Below, piece after piece: positions 34,193-47,959 of a DNA stretch of 64,000 nt; positions within the stretch are counted from its first letter, which is position 1, and every line of letters begins with the position of its first letter. Origin of the DNA: Sipunculus nudus. Lineage: Eukaryota; Annelida; Sipuncula; Golfingiida; Sipunculidae. Under the pieces are notes generated by a model, which saw only the letters and a list, made by a program, of their open reading frames with translations, was not told where the DNA came from and ran no database searches. The translations under genes were made by a program, and so were the position numbers. Where the stretch lies: positions 42,972,362-43,036,361 of the forward strand of contig CM049307.1 in NCBI GenBank assembly GCA_026874595.1, written 5' to 3'.

Positions 34193-37100
34193 AACAAGTG
34201 GCCCGCGGGCCATGATGCTCAACTGAATTTGACGTACAGATCAGGCATGCAACTCCCTAAATGCTAACTTGGAAGTTTCTACATCCATCTGCTACAATTT
34301 GTGCCCATCTGACCAATAGAGTACTTAAATCATGTTCATTCACATAACTCACAGAAAATAGGACAATGTGGCCTTATTTCATATGGGGAAAGGAGACTCT
34401 ACAATGATGTGCCCAGAACCTCCCAGAATGTTGCCTTAGAAGATTCTAGGCCTAATGGATACAATTTGTACCAGTTTGACTGAAAGCATGCTCAAAATCA
34501 TGTTTTTGGCCATCTGTTTCCTGTATATAGGTAACCATGACCAAATTTCAGCTTCCATACAAGATTTGCCTCAGACCCCCCTCGATGTAGAGTAAGAAGT
34601 TTCTAAATTGAATGGTTACAGTCTGTGCCTTGTCAACACACAGACTGCTTCATTTAAGACCTCAAAATGCATAAAAACTAAAAATCAAATAAAGATGACA
34701 TCACAAGTCTTCAAGAATTGATGAAACAGTCCATGATCAATATCCATGGAAAGTATCAGGACAATAAATGTATTAGTTATTCATACTCATAGTCATACAC
34801 TAAAGCTTTTGTATCAACTGTTTAATTATTCTGGAATGCAATAACTGGTCCATAACTCAGAGAATACAGGTCAATATGTGTAGATTTTCAGGAACCTCCT
34901 TGTATATTAAGTCCCAAGAGGATTTTAGGACTAGCAGATACAATTTGTTCTCCGTCTGCTTATCTTGGTGCTTAAAATTATGTTTTAGGCCTGTAGTTCC
35001 CAAAATATAGAGGTCACCATGACCACAATTTCAAGTTTCTATGGAGATTTGCCTACCACCTCCCTGGATGAACAGTAGAGGTTTCTAGGTCAAATGGTTA
35101 CGGTTTGTGCCTTGTTAACAGCAGGACTGCTTCATTTGAAGGTCACAAAAATAGAGAAAACAAGGGACCTATGGGTCACAGCGCGCAGCTGTTATATATG
35201 ATAAAAAAATATGATTTAGAAATGAGGCACATGCAGGTTTAGTGTGGTAATAAAAATAAGCTGTATTATGAGTTGTTGTTGTTTAGCTTATGTATGATTT
35301 TGATAATACCTTTGGAGACAGGAAAGAGGATTGATTTCATTTATATTATTAACAAATGGAATACTCTTGTCACACAGATTTTGACTTGGCCATATAACTT
35401 ATAAGCAGAACATATAATATAAGAGTTTAACTATTTATTAAAAAAATTACAAATATTTTCCAAATATAATTTTTATTAAAAATAATAAGAGAATCATATG
35501 ATTTTTTTAAATGAAATATAACTGAAATGATTATTAAAATAATATTAAAGAATATATTCATGAATGCATTCATGAATACATTTTGAAAGTATTTGCACTG
35601 GTATTCATATACTTTCATTTTTACCTGAATTCCCATTCTTTATGCAAGAAATTTTATAATGGAGTACATATTCATATTCGTATTTAATTTTCAATTGCAA
35701 AGTATTTGCACCGTGTCTGGTATTTATATAGTTTTCACCAAACAATGATGTTGAGAATCCAGAATATACAAAATTCACACATTTAAATAATGATCATAAG
35801 TACCTGGTTTTATGACTTTTATTTATATTATAAAATATGACTTTTATTTATATTATAAAATATCATATAAATATTATATCATCAGTAACTGCAAGTTAAT
35901 TTCCTGTTATTATAACTAAAAAATTCCTTTTCTATTTTTCTTTAATTTGTTATTAAAATCAATAAAGATTTATTAATTTATTGTTTATTGTTATGTTGTT
36001 GGTTAAAACTACTAGATGAGTTGGGTTGGACACCTGGATCAACTGTGGCTAGCCATAAGCTGCCTGGCTGCCCCAGAGAATGCCTCGCGTCAAGCATGCA
36101 TAATTTGCTGAAAGTTCAACAAGGTCAACATACAGGTGACTCAAGAGGGGCTTGAGAGAGCCAAGGTCTGACATGGTCTCATAAAAACATTAATAAAAGC
36201 TACAATATTTGGCCAATTTCTTTCAGCTTTCTAAACTAAAAAGCTGAAATCCTTATGCGTGCATGATATGAAAATTGTATCAACAGTGCTTACAGGAAAC
36301 AAATGTGCCATGGTCAAAGTTGGGCAAAATTTAAGGTACTAATTTTATATTTATACTAATAACTTATAAAGTTTGAAAAATTCAGAAATAATTTTGGGTA
36401 TTCAATTGAATCTTGATTAAATAATGTTACATCCCTGACAAAAAATCTCTAGCTTCAGCAATCCCCTTGTAAAGGGAGTAAATATATTTCTTGATTTTTT
36501 ACAAAGTGCATTATGTTTGGGCCCATAACTTAAAACAATTACGCAATACTGACATCATTTCTGGCATGTGCTTAGAGAATGTACAGAAAAATATATATAT
36601 TGTATATGATTAAAGTCAGATCAGTGGTTTTGATATTAGGCAGTCTTGAAGTGTAACAATGGGTTTTTAATGGAAAAATGAAGTTTTTCATTAATATCTC
36701 GAAGGTATTAAGTCCTAGTGACCAAATTCTTGGCATGGTAGGGGATTTTGGAGACATCTAATTGTATGCCAAATTTTAGGAACTTAGAGCTGAAGATGGG
36801 GAGCTGGGCTCTTGCAAACTGCATAACACAAGTTGATGTAAACAATATGTTACATGGTGCTTGAAAACTTGAATAAAATCTACAGTTTTTGATCAACTGG
36901 TTTCAAATTTTTGGTGTTAACAGACAAAATGCTAACATAAACATGCTGTGAAAATTAAATCCACAGTACTTACAGGAATAAAACGTGCCATGGTCAAAGT
37001 TGGGCAAAATTTAAGGTACAAATTTTTTATTTTTGTTAATATTTAAAAAAATTTAAAAGATTTTGATCTAATTTTGGGTATACAATTTAATTTTGATAAA

Positions 37101-37590
37101 TTAAAGTTATATTACTGGAAAAAAAGTCCATAGCTTTAACAAGTTTTGTGTTAAGTGATCAAATATCTTTCCTGATTTTTTACAAAATGCATTATGTTTG
37201 GGACCATAACTTTTTTAAATTATATAATACAGACATAATTTCTGGCATGTACATAGGAACTATATAGGGGAATATTCATGGTAAATATGAGGAAAAACAG
37301 ATGAGTAGTTTTGATATTAGGCAGTCCTGAAGTGTGAAAATAGGTTTTTAATAAAAAATTGAGGTTTTCCTTAATTTCTCAAAGGAACAAAGTCGCAAAG
37401 ACCCAGTTTTTGGTTTGGTAGGAGATCTTGGGGACATCTAACATTATGCCGAATTTTGGATTCCTAGGTCTTACTGTTTCAAAACGTGCCACATCTATGG
37501 ACGGATAGACGGACGGACAGACGGACGGACGACGGACAATGGACCACGACTATAGCTCAGATGACTTATAGTCAGCTGAGCTAAAAATTA
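34193..37590. mobile_element. Family 2-related element cluster
   Basis: One start, acaagtggcccgcgggccat with gctcaactga, lies at 34195; a second, acaagggacctatgggtcac with gcgcagctg, at 35159. The cluster ends with the GACGGACGGAC run at 37501-37540 and gtcagctgagctaaaaa at 37571-37587. Two ~680-bp copies (gtgccatggtcaaagttggg at 36305 and 36985) fill 36.18-37.50 kb. Very AT-rich DNA at 35.2-36.0 kb carries no landmark and may be an insertion. Confidence 0.65.
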
Positions 37591-37860
37591 GAAAAAATAT
37601 GCATGGAAAGAATCATGGTAATCAATGCATTAGTTTTTCTGATACTGGAGCTTTTGTATCAAATTTATTATTATTCGGGGGGGGGGGGGGGTACTTACCA
37701 GCCCCATAGCTCAAGAGGATATAGGTCACAGTTACCTAATTTAAGGTTTCCAAGAAAATTTTTTTATGGACCTCTATGGGTGTTTAGTAAGAAATTCCTA
37801 GGTCCAGCGGTCACGATATGTGCCCTTTTAACAGCCAGCTAGACGATCTTCAAAAACATC
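37591..37860. repeat. Partial family 2 unit
   Basis: The sequence gcatggaaagaatcatggta, a poly(G) run, then tacttaccagccccatagct and cctaggtccagcggtcacga match the internal units of the 24.6-28.4 kb element. Confidence 0.75.
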
Positions 37861-38139
37861 CTGCCACAAATATGTTGTGGTTCTGTCACAAGCTATGGTT
37901 TTGTGAGATTGCTATCATAATAAAACCAAAACTAGATGTGGTCGGACATTGGTCCTCAGAGGACTAGTTTACATATGGGTGAAAAATTAAGTTAAATTTA
38001 AAAAATATTACAAACAGATACAGATTTTCATCCATATGCATGAGGGAAAAAATCCTACTGGATCAAATGATATTAAAGATATGTCTGAAATAATATGTGC
38101 AATAGAAAATCACCCAATGCAGTCTGTTAGCCATATTTG

Positions 38140-38640
38140 ATTTTGAGCAAGTCTGTAATTCAATAGGTCTGGAGCCCTCATAGGCACCAATGATCCCTGT
38201 AAAATTGGCGGGGAAAGCTGTAGAAGGTTGTTGTTGAGTTATCGCATGCGTAAGAAAATCAGCAATCAGGCTGTGGCGGCCATATTGGAATTCCAACAGG
38301 TCTGTTATTCAATTGGTCTGGAGCCCTCATAGGTTCCAATCATCCCTGTGAATTTGGGAATGCTGCAGTAGGTTGTTGTTGAGTTATCACACATGAAAGA
38401 AAATCAGGGATTGGGCTGTGTCAGCCATATTGGAATTAAGACAGGTCTGTAATTCAAAAGGTCTGGAGCCCTCATAGGTACCAATCATCACTGTGAATTT
38501 GGGAAAGCTGAAAAAGGTTGTTGTTGAGTTATCGCGCGTGAAAGAAAGTGTCACTGACGGAAGGACGTAAGTAAGGAAGGACGGATGGACAGAAGGACGG
38601 ACGGACTGACACGGTGATCACTATAGGGCACCACTTTTCA
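38140..38640. repeat. ~147-bp tandem repeat ending in a GGACGGAC run
   Basis: ggtctggagccctcatagg recurs at 38166, 38315 and 38460. The array ends with gacggatggacagaaggacg and ggacggactgacacggtgat, a tail type shared by other repeats in this window. Confidence 0.85.
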
Positions 38641-41600
38641 AGCAGGGCCCTAATGAAAGTGCATTAAAGGAAACATATTGAATCACTCATATATCAGGTC
38701 CATTTAAAATTTGTTAGTTTAAATATGAGTCAATAGCCAACAGTCTGTACAAGTTGTGTCCATATATTTTAAATTCCTTTCTGGGTCATGAACTAACATA
38801 AGCCCTTGCACTAATTGCGATAGCCAGTTAAAAAGCTAAATGCGAATTTCATTAGGTTTAGAGTTTGTCAACCTTGGCTTGAACTGCAAGGGTGTATAGT
38901 TAATACTGATACTTCCAGCCCTGTAGTAAACAAGGAAATTATATTTATGCCAGGAGTTCATACAATCCAATACTTTATAATAACTTGGTAAGTAAAATAT
39001 ATAGATGGCCGTACATCTATTTATAGAGGATTTGAATCTACACACACAAAATAGTTTCAAGCACGGACAGTGACAGATAGCTTTATGTTGTTAAACACCA
39101 AGGGCACTTCACAGTTCACACTTGCCATGCAGCATTAATCCAAAATGTGTTTTATATGTAGGGCAACATATATTGCTGTGTGGATATTAGTGGTAGGAAT
39201 CTGTTGTAAAATCATATTCCTTGACTGAAAGATAAAAAAGACTGATCAATTATAAATTGATTATTTTATTATCAGCTATATTTCCCTAGAATCTGCTGTA
39301 TAGAATTATACCTAAAGTATTGGGCATGTAAATTCAGTCAAACTTGTACATCATACTGAAAGGGCAAGGTAATGGGTCGTATGTTGACACTTATGATAAA
39401 CTCTGATGCTGTTTCGGTTCCTCGACTTTCTTTTATCTCTGATAGAATCAAGATGATATGACTTCTTTGGATGTACATACATCATTGTTTATGATCAGTC
39501 ATGCAAAAATGCAATCAATTTAATCAATTATGAAAGAAAAAGAAGAATCATCCATAAATTTGATTAATTGGCATACCACTAGTGGATACAAATTATCTGC
39601 AAAATATTCTGAATTTCACATGTGTGCAAGGAAAACAGTTACATAACAATAAATATTTCCACTGGTAATGCACAAGGGCTCAGAATTTTATTTCACACCC
39701 TGCAAAGGGTCTAGAAGCAAGTCCTGGTCGTGCATTTACTCAGTAAAGTTCTCACATGAAAAGTTTGCTCGAACTTGTTTTCAATTAGAAATCAATCAAA
39801 TGTGTTGACAAATGCATTTATTGTGACAAAAGGAGCTGTACTGAACATTTACCTGGAAACAATTAGCACACCTGAAGAGAACATGTTTACAAGGAATATA
39901 ATGGAGTCACTGAATCACATGTAATGTGGCTTGTACATTGTCTGTCCATACCTCATGGGAAACTTCATCAGTGTCACAATCAAATGTATATTTTTCCTTG
40001 AGTTGTTTTGAACAAATTATATACAGTAATTCTGTGATAAAAGAATGTCTCCCTGTCCTGTATGCCTGGCCTGACAGCTGGCGTGACCAAAACACTATAC
40101 CTTCAAAGCATGTCATTCTTATGACTTCTCTTTTATTTAAAATTTCTATTTAGTCTAGCCAAATTTTCATTCCATGTCCTATATAAACTAAACTTAACAG
40201 GATTTCTTTTATTTGATTTTCATTAAAATAATGAACTACAAGCCACAGACTCAATGAAGTTAAGGCTATAATCCTGTCTCTACAAAACATTTTATTTTAA
40301 TTGAGCAGCTTCATTGAAGGAATGGCTGGAATCTCTGATCATTTCAAAACTGGAAAACCAAGTATTAGACTCAATGATATCTGAAGCATGAAGGCTAACA
40401 GTGAAATTAACAGACTGCTGCAGGCAATCTGACATGTGTTTAAAATATCATAGTGGTATTCTGGAGTTGTAAAAGTTTATTTTAGCAAACCTAGATTCTC
40501 TGCCTTGTTCACATAAGGTTGTGACATATGCACACACACACCTGTTCTCACATTATATTCTTACCCTTTAGTCCTCCACTCACTGTAGATTTTATGTATG
40601 TTAATAAAATCTATGCGAGGTTTAAAGTCAATTAAAATACACACATAATTAAGCTGAGCCTTGACATGCACAAACATAATGTAATATTCTAAAAATAATT
40701 TTTCAGCCTTGAAATCACTACCTCCCATTTTTATAAAATCTGACATTTATCACACAGTAGAAATTCTACAATGAAAAAAAACCCAACATTCACAGAGTCA
40801 CAATCACCATCAAATAAATGGCACCATCTGTAGGCCATTGACCAAATCATATCAGGATAATGCTACTCACAATTTTTAATAGATCCAACCAGTATGGTCT
40901 GATTTAAGTCATGAGACTTGATGTGCTACTATTTCTGTGAAACCTGCATAAAGACTATATGCAGAACAAACAAATCTGGTGTATATTCTGTTTATACAGC
41001 AAAGTGTAGCCATGTACATAGCCAGTGGTCTAACAACATGTTATGGTATAATGCTCAAAGGTGGAGTGTTCCCTGATATGTGACATTTGCTCCACTTACC
41101 TACATTCACTGATATTCTACAGTTTTCATACGGTGCTGGTCCCTTAAAATATCTAGATGTATCACTTTATTTAAAGCTTCATAAAGGACGACTTCACTTT
41201 CGTTACTGTTGATAACATGTGACACAGAATTGACACAAACTGTCTTGATTATAAGCCTCATTTTCAAATGACTCGAGGCATGAGGATCTAATTGTAATAT
41301 TAAGACAATTACAACCTTGCCTGATGTGCTAATCAGTGCTAAATGAATACATGTATACTGTAGTCTGAAAGGGTTGACTGCAATTACAGACCCAGGCTTT
41401 TATTCAAACTTATTCAGTCTTTCATTCAAGACTATTTAAAGTTGAGAACTCATATAATAACCCCATTCCCAATTAAGGATCCTGGGGCCAGCAATTTAAC
41501 CTATTTTAGTAAGACCCACCAAACCTTTGTCAGCAATGCAATTATGCAAATACAATTTCAAGAAATCCATTAATCAGATTTTCTGTCATAATTAGTTAAA

Positions 41601-44250
41601 ATACCACAGATAATGCACTATCTTATAAATAAACAAATGTTTATGTACATTATCAGAGCATAGGCTTTCATTAGAATACATGGTATATATCAAAGCACTT
41701 TATGATACTCACAAAAACCCAGGCTTTCAATTGAATTGTTAGTGAAAACACACAGCTATTTTAACTGTACAGTTTGGATCTCCCCCAGCTGGAGACTGCC
41801 ATGTTGTGTACAACCTGTCAGCAGTACTTCTTGCAATTTGGTAAACCACTAGCACCAGGTTTTACACTGGGCAAGGTCAACTGGATACATATTGTAAACA
41901 AGCATGTAATTACACATGAATATTCTTAGCTGTGTGAAAGCTGTAATATATACATTGTAGTTGGTCAGCTAAAAGACTGGTGATGACACTTACAACCCCA
42001 AAAAACTATACAAATAATGGATTATGATTTTTTACAGATTTTTTTCTGCATAGAGAAGTTCCACCACAAAATTCCTACACTGATTTCAGTCACTGCAAAG
42101 AACTGATCACAGGATGTAGTGTAAGGTTATTACCACCCTTAGTCTATATGAGGGTTATAAATACATACAGATTTATATACAGGCAAAACTAATACAATAA
42201 GAATTTATAACACTCTCTACCTGTCAGACATAATTAACAAGTTCACCTGTCAAGTGTCATTAATAACATTCAAATAATTCAATAAGTAAACTGCCCCGGC
42301 ACCTCCTGGGGCTTGTTCACAATATTATCAAGGGGGAGGGGGCACTTGGCCACCGGGAAGTTTGGGATTACTTCCATTTCCATGAGACAGGCTAGATAAT
42401 TGGAAGTTTCCTGTTGGCCTATGTGTGGATTTTTTTTTTACTTTTTGACATCATCAAAGTTCCAACATGCGACACAGGTGACAAAAAGTTAAACCACAAT
42501 ACTGTGCTGTTCTACTGTCATTCTTTCAGAAACAGATTTGGTGCTGTGAGATGATTATCTCCTACTAAAGTTCTTCAAGAACAAAAATGAAAGTTCAGAA
42601 ATTAAAGGTGATACCAAATTCTGGATGCAGGCTCCCAAAAATAAAGATGCTGTTTGGCTGATGGTGCAACCTTAGACACATTTGCCTACATGTGTGTGTG
42701 TGTGAGCTTTGTTGCCTTATCACACCCCAGATGTTTCACAGGTCAGGTGACAGTTTAACCCAAGTACTGCACTTGTAGGTTTAATGACTGAAGGTTTTCA
42801 TAAATATTCATGGTTATTCAATTATATATTTGCATGCATGTAAAATATCTTGTTTCACAGGACATGTACAGCATAGACTTGATGTAATAACACTAGTGTG
42901 AACCTACCTTCTGTGGTATTTAATTCCATCCATGGTAAAAGTATTATCTGATTCCTGCAATGTTAATTTAAGTTATCAGCAGTGGAATTCCCTATTAGTG
43001 TTGGTAGCTAATATCTAAGCTTAAGTGAGAGTAAACTGCAACAGACATGCTAATAACCACGGATGGACACTTCCTTGTTATCAGTGAGCAATGATATACT
43101 GCACTTTCTAAAGCTAAGGTTATCACATATGAGGTTTTGACAAAACAGGAAGCACTTCTTAAAAGACCTGGTAATAACACTGCAACAGATGTAATGGTTA
43201 TCTGCTGAGACAGGTCAACAGGTAGTACATTTTGCTCACCTCTTAAGTGTATACTAAGGTTGGATTCAGATTCTCGGGGTTGAAATTTTGTGATTTCCAT
43301 TTTTTCATTGTTTCTTGAAGGAACAATTTCACAAAACAAGACCTATGCAAAGAGTATAACCATTATTATGTGAACTAATTATATCAAATATTACATGCAC
43401 AAAATCTTATTCACAAAAAATATTGTTCATTAATGGCAGATTATTGGAAAGATCTGATATACCAGTAATTAAATATATCAAATTTTGAACATACACAATA
43501 TTTTTATTCACAATCATGAATGTCAGCCTTTTACTTCACAACTTTGCCTTCAACAATGGGACCTCCTATTCAAGAAGGTTTCATCTTCCAGTAATTAAAA
43601 TTAATTTCGAGATTATTGAGAATTTGAAACCCCTTGTGAACATAAAGGTAACCACAGTATATATGAGTAATGAGCCATCTGTGTTTTAATTTTTATTCAA
43701 TATTTCATTGATAATACTTAACATACTACAGTAGCAGTTACAACTATTGCATCAGTATGGATGTTAAACAGATTTTTTTATTTATTCATCACTGTCACAG
43801 GTTATTTAATTAATATGAAGTAGGAAAACCTTCTCATTGGACTAAAAGAACAAGAGTAGCAAAATATCTAACTGATTCTAAAGCATGAGTTTATATTGTG
43901 TTGAATCACTCAAAACTTTGGTATATCCCTTCATCATGATCACCTAAAGACATAAGTAAACCCTCATCTTCAGGCCATAATTCTATATATTCAATAAAAT
44001 GAAGCCACACATATGATATCAGGATGATGAGGCTCTTTGGCACAGTCAGTTTGAAAGGGTATCAGATAAACAATATAATGCCAATTACATTGCTATGCTC
44101 TGGTGGCCACAAACTGACCAGACTGCCCTGTTATACGCCTGACAACCTGGCCATGAAACCTGACCTCAATGTTATTAATACTCTCCTCATTATGGATTCA
44201 TTACATACCATGTAGTGGTATATATATCATGATCCTTGGTCTGAACTACG
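38641..44250. other. No gene or repeat recognised
   Basis: AT-rich non-coding DNA. Short open frames such as 39907-40116 and 42995-43339 on the minus strand have no supporting signature. A TG microsatellite of about 14 bases lies near 42690. Confidence 0.4.
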
Positions 44251-44401
44251 TACCCATACTCAGCCATATACCCCTGAGAGCACACATACCAGGTATTCAG
44301 GTGATATACAGGTGATATACTGGTCAGTGTATCCCGGTTAACCCTTCACTCACGCTGCCTCACCTTTGATCATGTATTACCTGCCTACCATCTGATTTAA
44401 T
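44251..44401. repeat. Dispersed ~150-bp direct repeat, copy 1
   Basis: Nearly identical to 50499-50647: tacccatactcagccatata through cctgcctaccatctgattta. It contains an internal short duplication ggtgatatac. Confidence 0.95.
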
Positions 44402-45382
44402 TAAGTCAGGTACTGGTGTCAGTGGATAACAAGATCACAGGACCACCTCTACCAAGGATGAATGAGAAAGTTTGTGCAACCTGCATCAGTCAAGATCTTA
44501 GACCCAAATGAGCAGGTTCATACACAGAACACAGATCAAATAATATTTAAATTTTCCCTGGTGATTAAATAATGACAGAGGACACTACTGGTGCAGTCAC
44601 ATGACTGATTCCAAGTCACATGACTTGGGTTCTTTCATGTCCTAGAAACCATCAGTAATTATTCAATACTATTCTTTGGACTGCACCACACTAAGTTCAC
44701 TTAATGGACAGAATTAATCAAGGTTCACCCTTTTCAACTTCTCAGCAGTTTTATTTGCAGTCTCTCGGTCTGTATATACAGTGGTCATGCTTGCCCTGAG
44801 CCAGTGGCATGGTAAAAATTACCATCCTAATGTAGAAATTGCATGTCAGTCATGCTACTGGGAGGTGTATTAAGCTGAATCATAGTTATAGTAACAGATG
44901 CATTTTTTATGCTGGGCTTGAAATATCATGGCATTGTATTGACTAAAGGCTACATCAAACTGCTCCCTATAAGTGATTGATTCCTGGGCCATTATAATTG
45001 TACAACAAAGGATATATGCCCACTTAACATTCTTGTTGAAAGAGATGTCAAAACCATTCAGCCTGCATTAGATCTGATCACTGAGTCATATGTCAAGTAT
45101 TTTAACAATGCAGAACTCAAAGAGCATATCCCTCTGCCAAAGCCAGATTTTCTGATACTGTGGATTGCCATTTTTGTTTGTGAACTTCTAAAATTTGCAA
45201 TTTCTCTGAAAGTGCCTCACAAATATGAAGCCAACAGCAGTTATATCTCACATTTGACCAATTATTCCTTGTTTCAGGAGTATGTCTCAATGAATTTAAA
45301 AACAACTGAGATAATATTTGGTTTAAGTCGAGCATCACAGTCACTGAATATAAGCTGAGCTGAAATATTTGACCTGAGAAAA

Positions 45383-45661
45383 GTGATGTATTCAAGTCCA
45401 CACTATCCAAGCCCGAGTGCAAGTCCAAGTCCAAGCCACTCAAGTCTGAGGCCAAGTCCTTCAGGTTCGAGTCCAAAAGTGATGTATTCGAGTCCACACT
45501 ATCCAAGCCCGAGTGCAAGTCCAAGTCCAAGCCACTCAAGTCTGAGGCCAAGTCCTTCAGGTTCTAGTCCAAGTGCATCCCCTCCGAGTCTGAGTTATTT
45601 GGAACCTAAGTCCAAGTCTGTGCCTAAGTCCAATAAAAATCTCTTTATTAAAAGAAATTGA
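45383..45661 (+). repeat. 96-bp tandem duplication with an open Ser/Pro-rich frame
   Basis: Two almost identical 96-bp units (gtgatgtattcragtccaca ...) plus a partial third, built from a hexamer-like aagtcc/gagtcc motif. The plus frame reads 92 codons from ATG (YSSPHYPSPSASPSPS twice) and the minus frame is also open (SGLDLDLHSGLDS). A multiple-of-three unit keeps both strands open. I see no promoter, splice signal or family, so it is classed as a repeat rather than a gene. Confidence 0.75.
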
Positions 45662-46299
45662 AACAGGGAAATTTGAGATTATCGTGTGTGGCTTTATGTC
45701 AATGTTTAAAAAAAAAGCTTTTTACCCGAGTGTGTAATATCATTTATATCTTGATACAGAGCCAAAGCTTGGTAGTATGTAATCTTTTCTGTAATATTCT
45801 GTTAGTAGTATACTACTAGTTTCACACAAGACTTCATAGTATTTGAAATAGCTTTTTCCAGAAGGACTAGGCCTGGTTTTTTTTTTAAATCCTTACCTCC
45901 AAGTCTGGATACAATTCCTCATCCAGATAAAAAAGCAGACTTGAGTCTTACATCACTGCTTGAAAATATTAGGATTAACTATCCACTATTTCTGCCATGG
46001 GATGAAAATAATATACTACACTTGCAGTACAAGTCTGACTGGAGTTGTAGAGGATTGCAGGTGTTCTGGTTATACACCGCACCTGTGCCACTGATGCTGT
46101 GGACTTGCTCAGCATCTATTTGTTTCCTGATTATTTGTATACAAACAGTCAGCTTGCTGGCCCTGATATATTCAAGCTTCACAACACCATTGATCATCTC
46201 CCATTAATTCATGAATATAATGCATCCAGGTTCACTCCAGTAAATAAGCACACACTTAATGATGTTACACACTGTGACTCATGAGTCTGAATTTTTCTA

Positions 46300-46490
46300 A
46301 CATGGAGGATTATTGCCTCCACTAGGAGGATATGCTTTCATCCGTGTTTGTGTTTGTGAATGTTCACAACACTCAAGCAATCATGAATGGAATCTCATGA
46401 AATTTTCAGGGCATAATTTGGGAATGGCAGAAGGAAGAATTGATTAGATTTTGGTGTGGATCCGGTACACGACCCGCATTCAGGAACATC
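46300..46490. repeat. Dispersed repeat with ggattattgcctccactagg start
   Basis: The run gcctccactaggaggatatg, ttcatccgtgtttgtgtttg, ctcatgaaattttcagggca and ttttggtgtggatccggtac resembles a dispersed repeat I remember from many aquatic animal genomes. Not checked. Confidence 0.45.
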
Positions 46491-46828
46491 ATCAAGGAAA
46501 AGTCGCAAATTATTATGTAGAGCCACTTATACACAAATGAACCTGGAATATTTATTGAATAAGTGAATACAAACACATGGTGTGGCCTTGCATTCCTCAA
46601 AATGCAGATTTCTAGTTGTACTAGTGCAGCTGGTTAAAAATATTTATTTTAGATGAACTGTAAAAGTAGCAAAATGTGCTGGTTAAGGCACTGATCAGCA
46701 TGTCAGAAATTGTTACTGATAATGCATACAGATCAAGGTGCCGGAAAGGACACTGGTGCAATATATAAACTGGCGTCCTTTCTTTAGCAATGAAAAGTTG
46801 TTATACACCTCCCAGAATTAACTAATTA

Positions 46829-47044
46829 GGCCAAAAAAAAGGTATGGTTCTCAGGCACCACCCGCGCCACTTTTAACCCCCTGCATCAACAATTTTATTT
46901 TGATTTTCATCTTTCAAGAAGATAAAATAATACAATTTTGATAACATTTCCTTTGTTATGTAGTTCTTTTACCTGTTTAGCAAAAAATTCTGTTATTATC
47001 TTGCTTTTCCCTGATCATATGACATTTTTATCGAAACATACAAA
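46829..47044. mobile_element. Truncated copy of the GGCCAAAA MITE
   Basis: Starts TTA-GGCCAAAAAAAAGGTATGG and follows the complete copy at 58948-59236 for about 210 bases, then stops at acatacaaaa where a family 2 start (caagggacccatgggtcac) begins. The right terminal repeat is missing. Confidence 0.8.
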
Positions 47045-47880
47045 ACAAGGGACCCATGGGTCACTGTGCTCAGCTGAAGTTGACCTTGAAGGTAATAATC
47101 TAAAATAATATCAAATGGAGATTAAGTGTGAGAGGAAGAGGTAATATAGGCCATGGTCGGTTAATAGGATTGGTTTGTATTGATGAGCAAGAGATTGTTG
47201 CAAATAATATTTGACCATGTGTTTCCTGATCAAGAAACTGAAGCATGTGAGCAATTGTAAACAAATGATCTGTACTATTACCATGATCTTTAGTTGGCTT
47301 TTTGATTAACTGTTGAAATTTCAGTAGTTTACATATTTGTTCAATTCAATCTATTTTTTTTATAATATATATTATTAAATGTATGCATTTTTATATTTAA
47401 TGAAATTTTTACAGTTGAAATATGACTAATGTCCCCAGATGAAAGGACTTGGTGGTAGTGGTGGTGTCGGCGGGGTTGGGTGTGTGGAATGATGGGAGTT
47501 ACAATACAACATATCTGTATTATTATAGTGTATATACATAGGATTTTCACTTAATTCAGCAATGCTTACAGGATAAAACTAGAATATCAGCAGAAGCTCA
47601 CAAAAGCCCTCAGCCAAAAGAACAGTGTTTATACGTGGTAACAGTAACAAGTACAAAATATTTGTTCTCTCATGGATGTATATCTGTATATGTCTCAGTT
47701 ATAAATTTAAACTGGAGAGGTATATACCATGTTTCATAACAATCTACCAAATGCTGCTAGAAGATATCCTGCTCACAAGGCCAAAGTAATCTGATAAAAA
47801 TTCATTAAGAATCAGGAATTGTAGGTGGCGCCCCTAAACTTGTGCAGCAAGTACTGACCATGAGTCCCAATCATCATAGT
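47044..47880. mobile_element. Family 2-like start and degraded body
   Basis: acaagggacccatgggtcac and gctcagctga at 47042-47076 mark a family 2 start. No matching gctgagctaaaaa end was found nearby. A degenerate palindrome aggtggcgcccctaaa lies at 47823. The right limit is uncertain. Confidence 0.45.
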
Positions 47881-47959
47881 AATGTTTGTGAAAATCCGCC
47901 CAATAGTCTCTGAGAATTAAGCTTCTAAGTCTTTTTCTATAATCAGCTCTAAAACTTCA

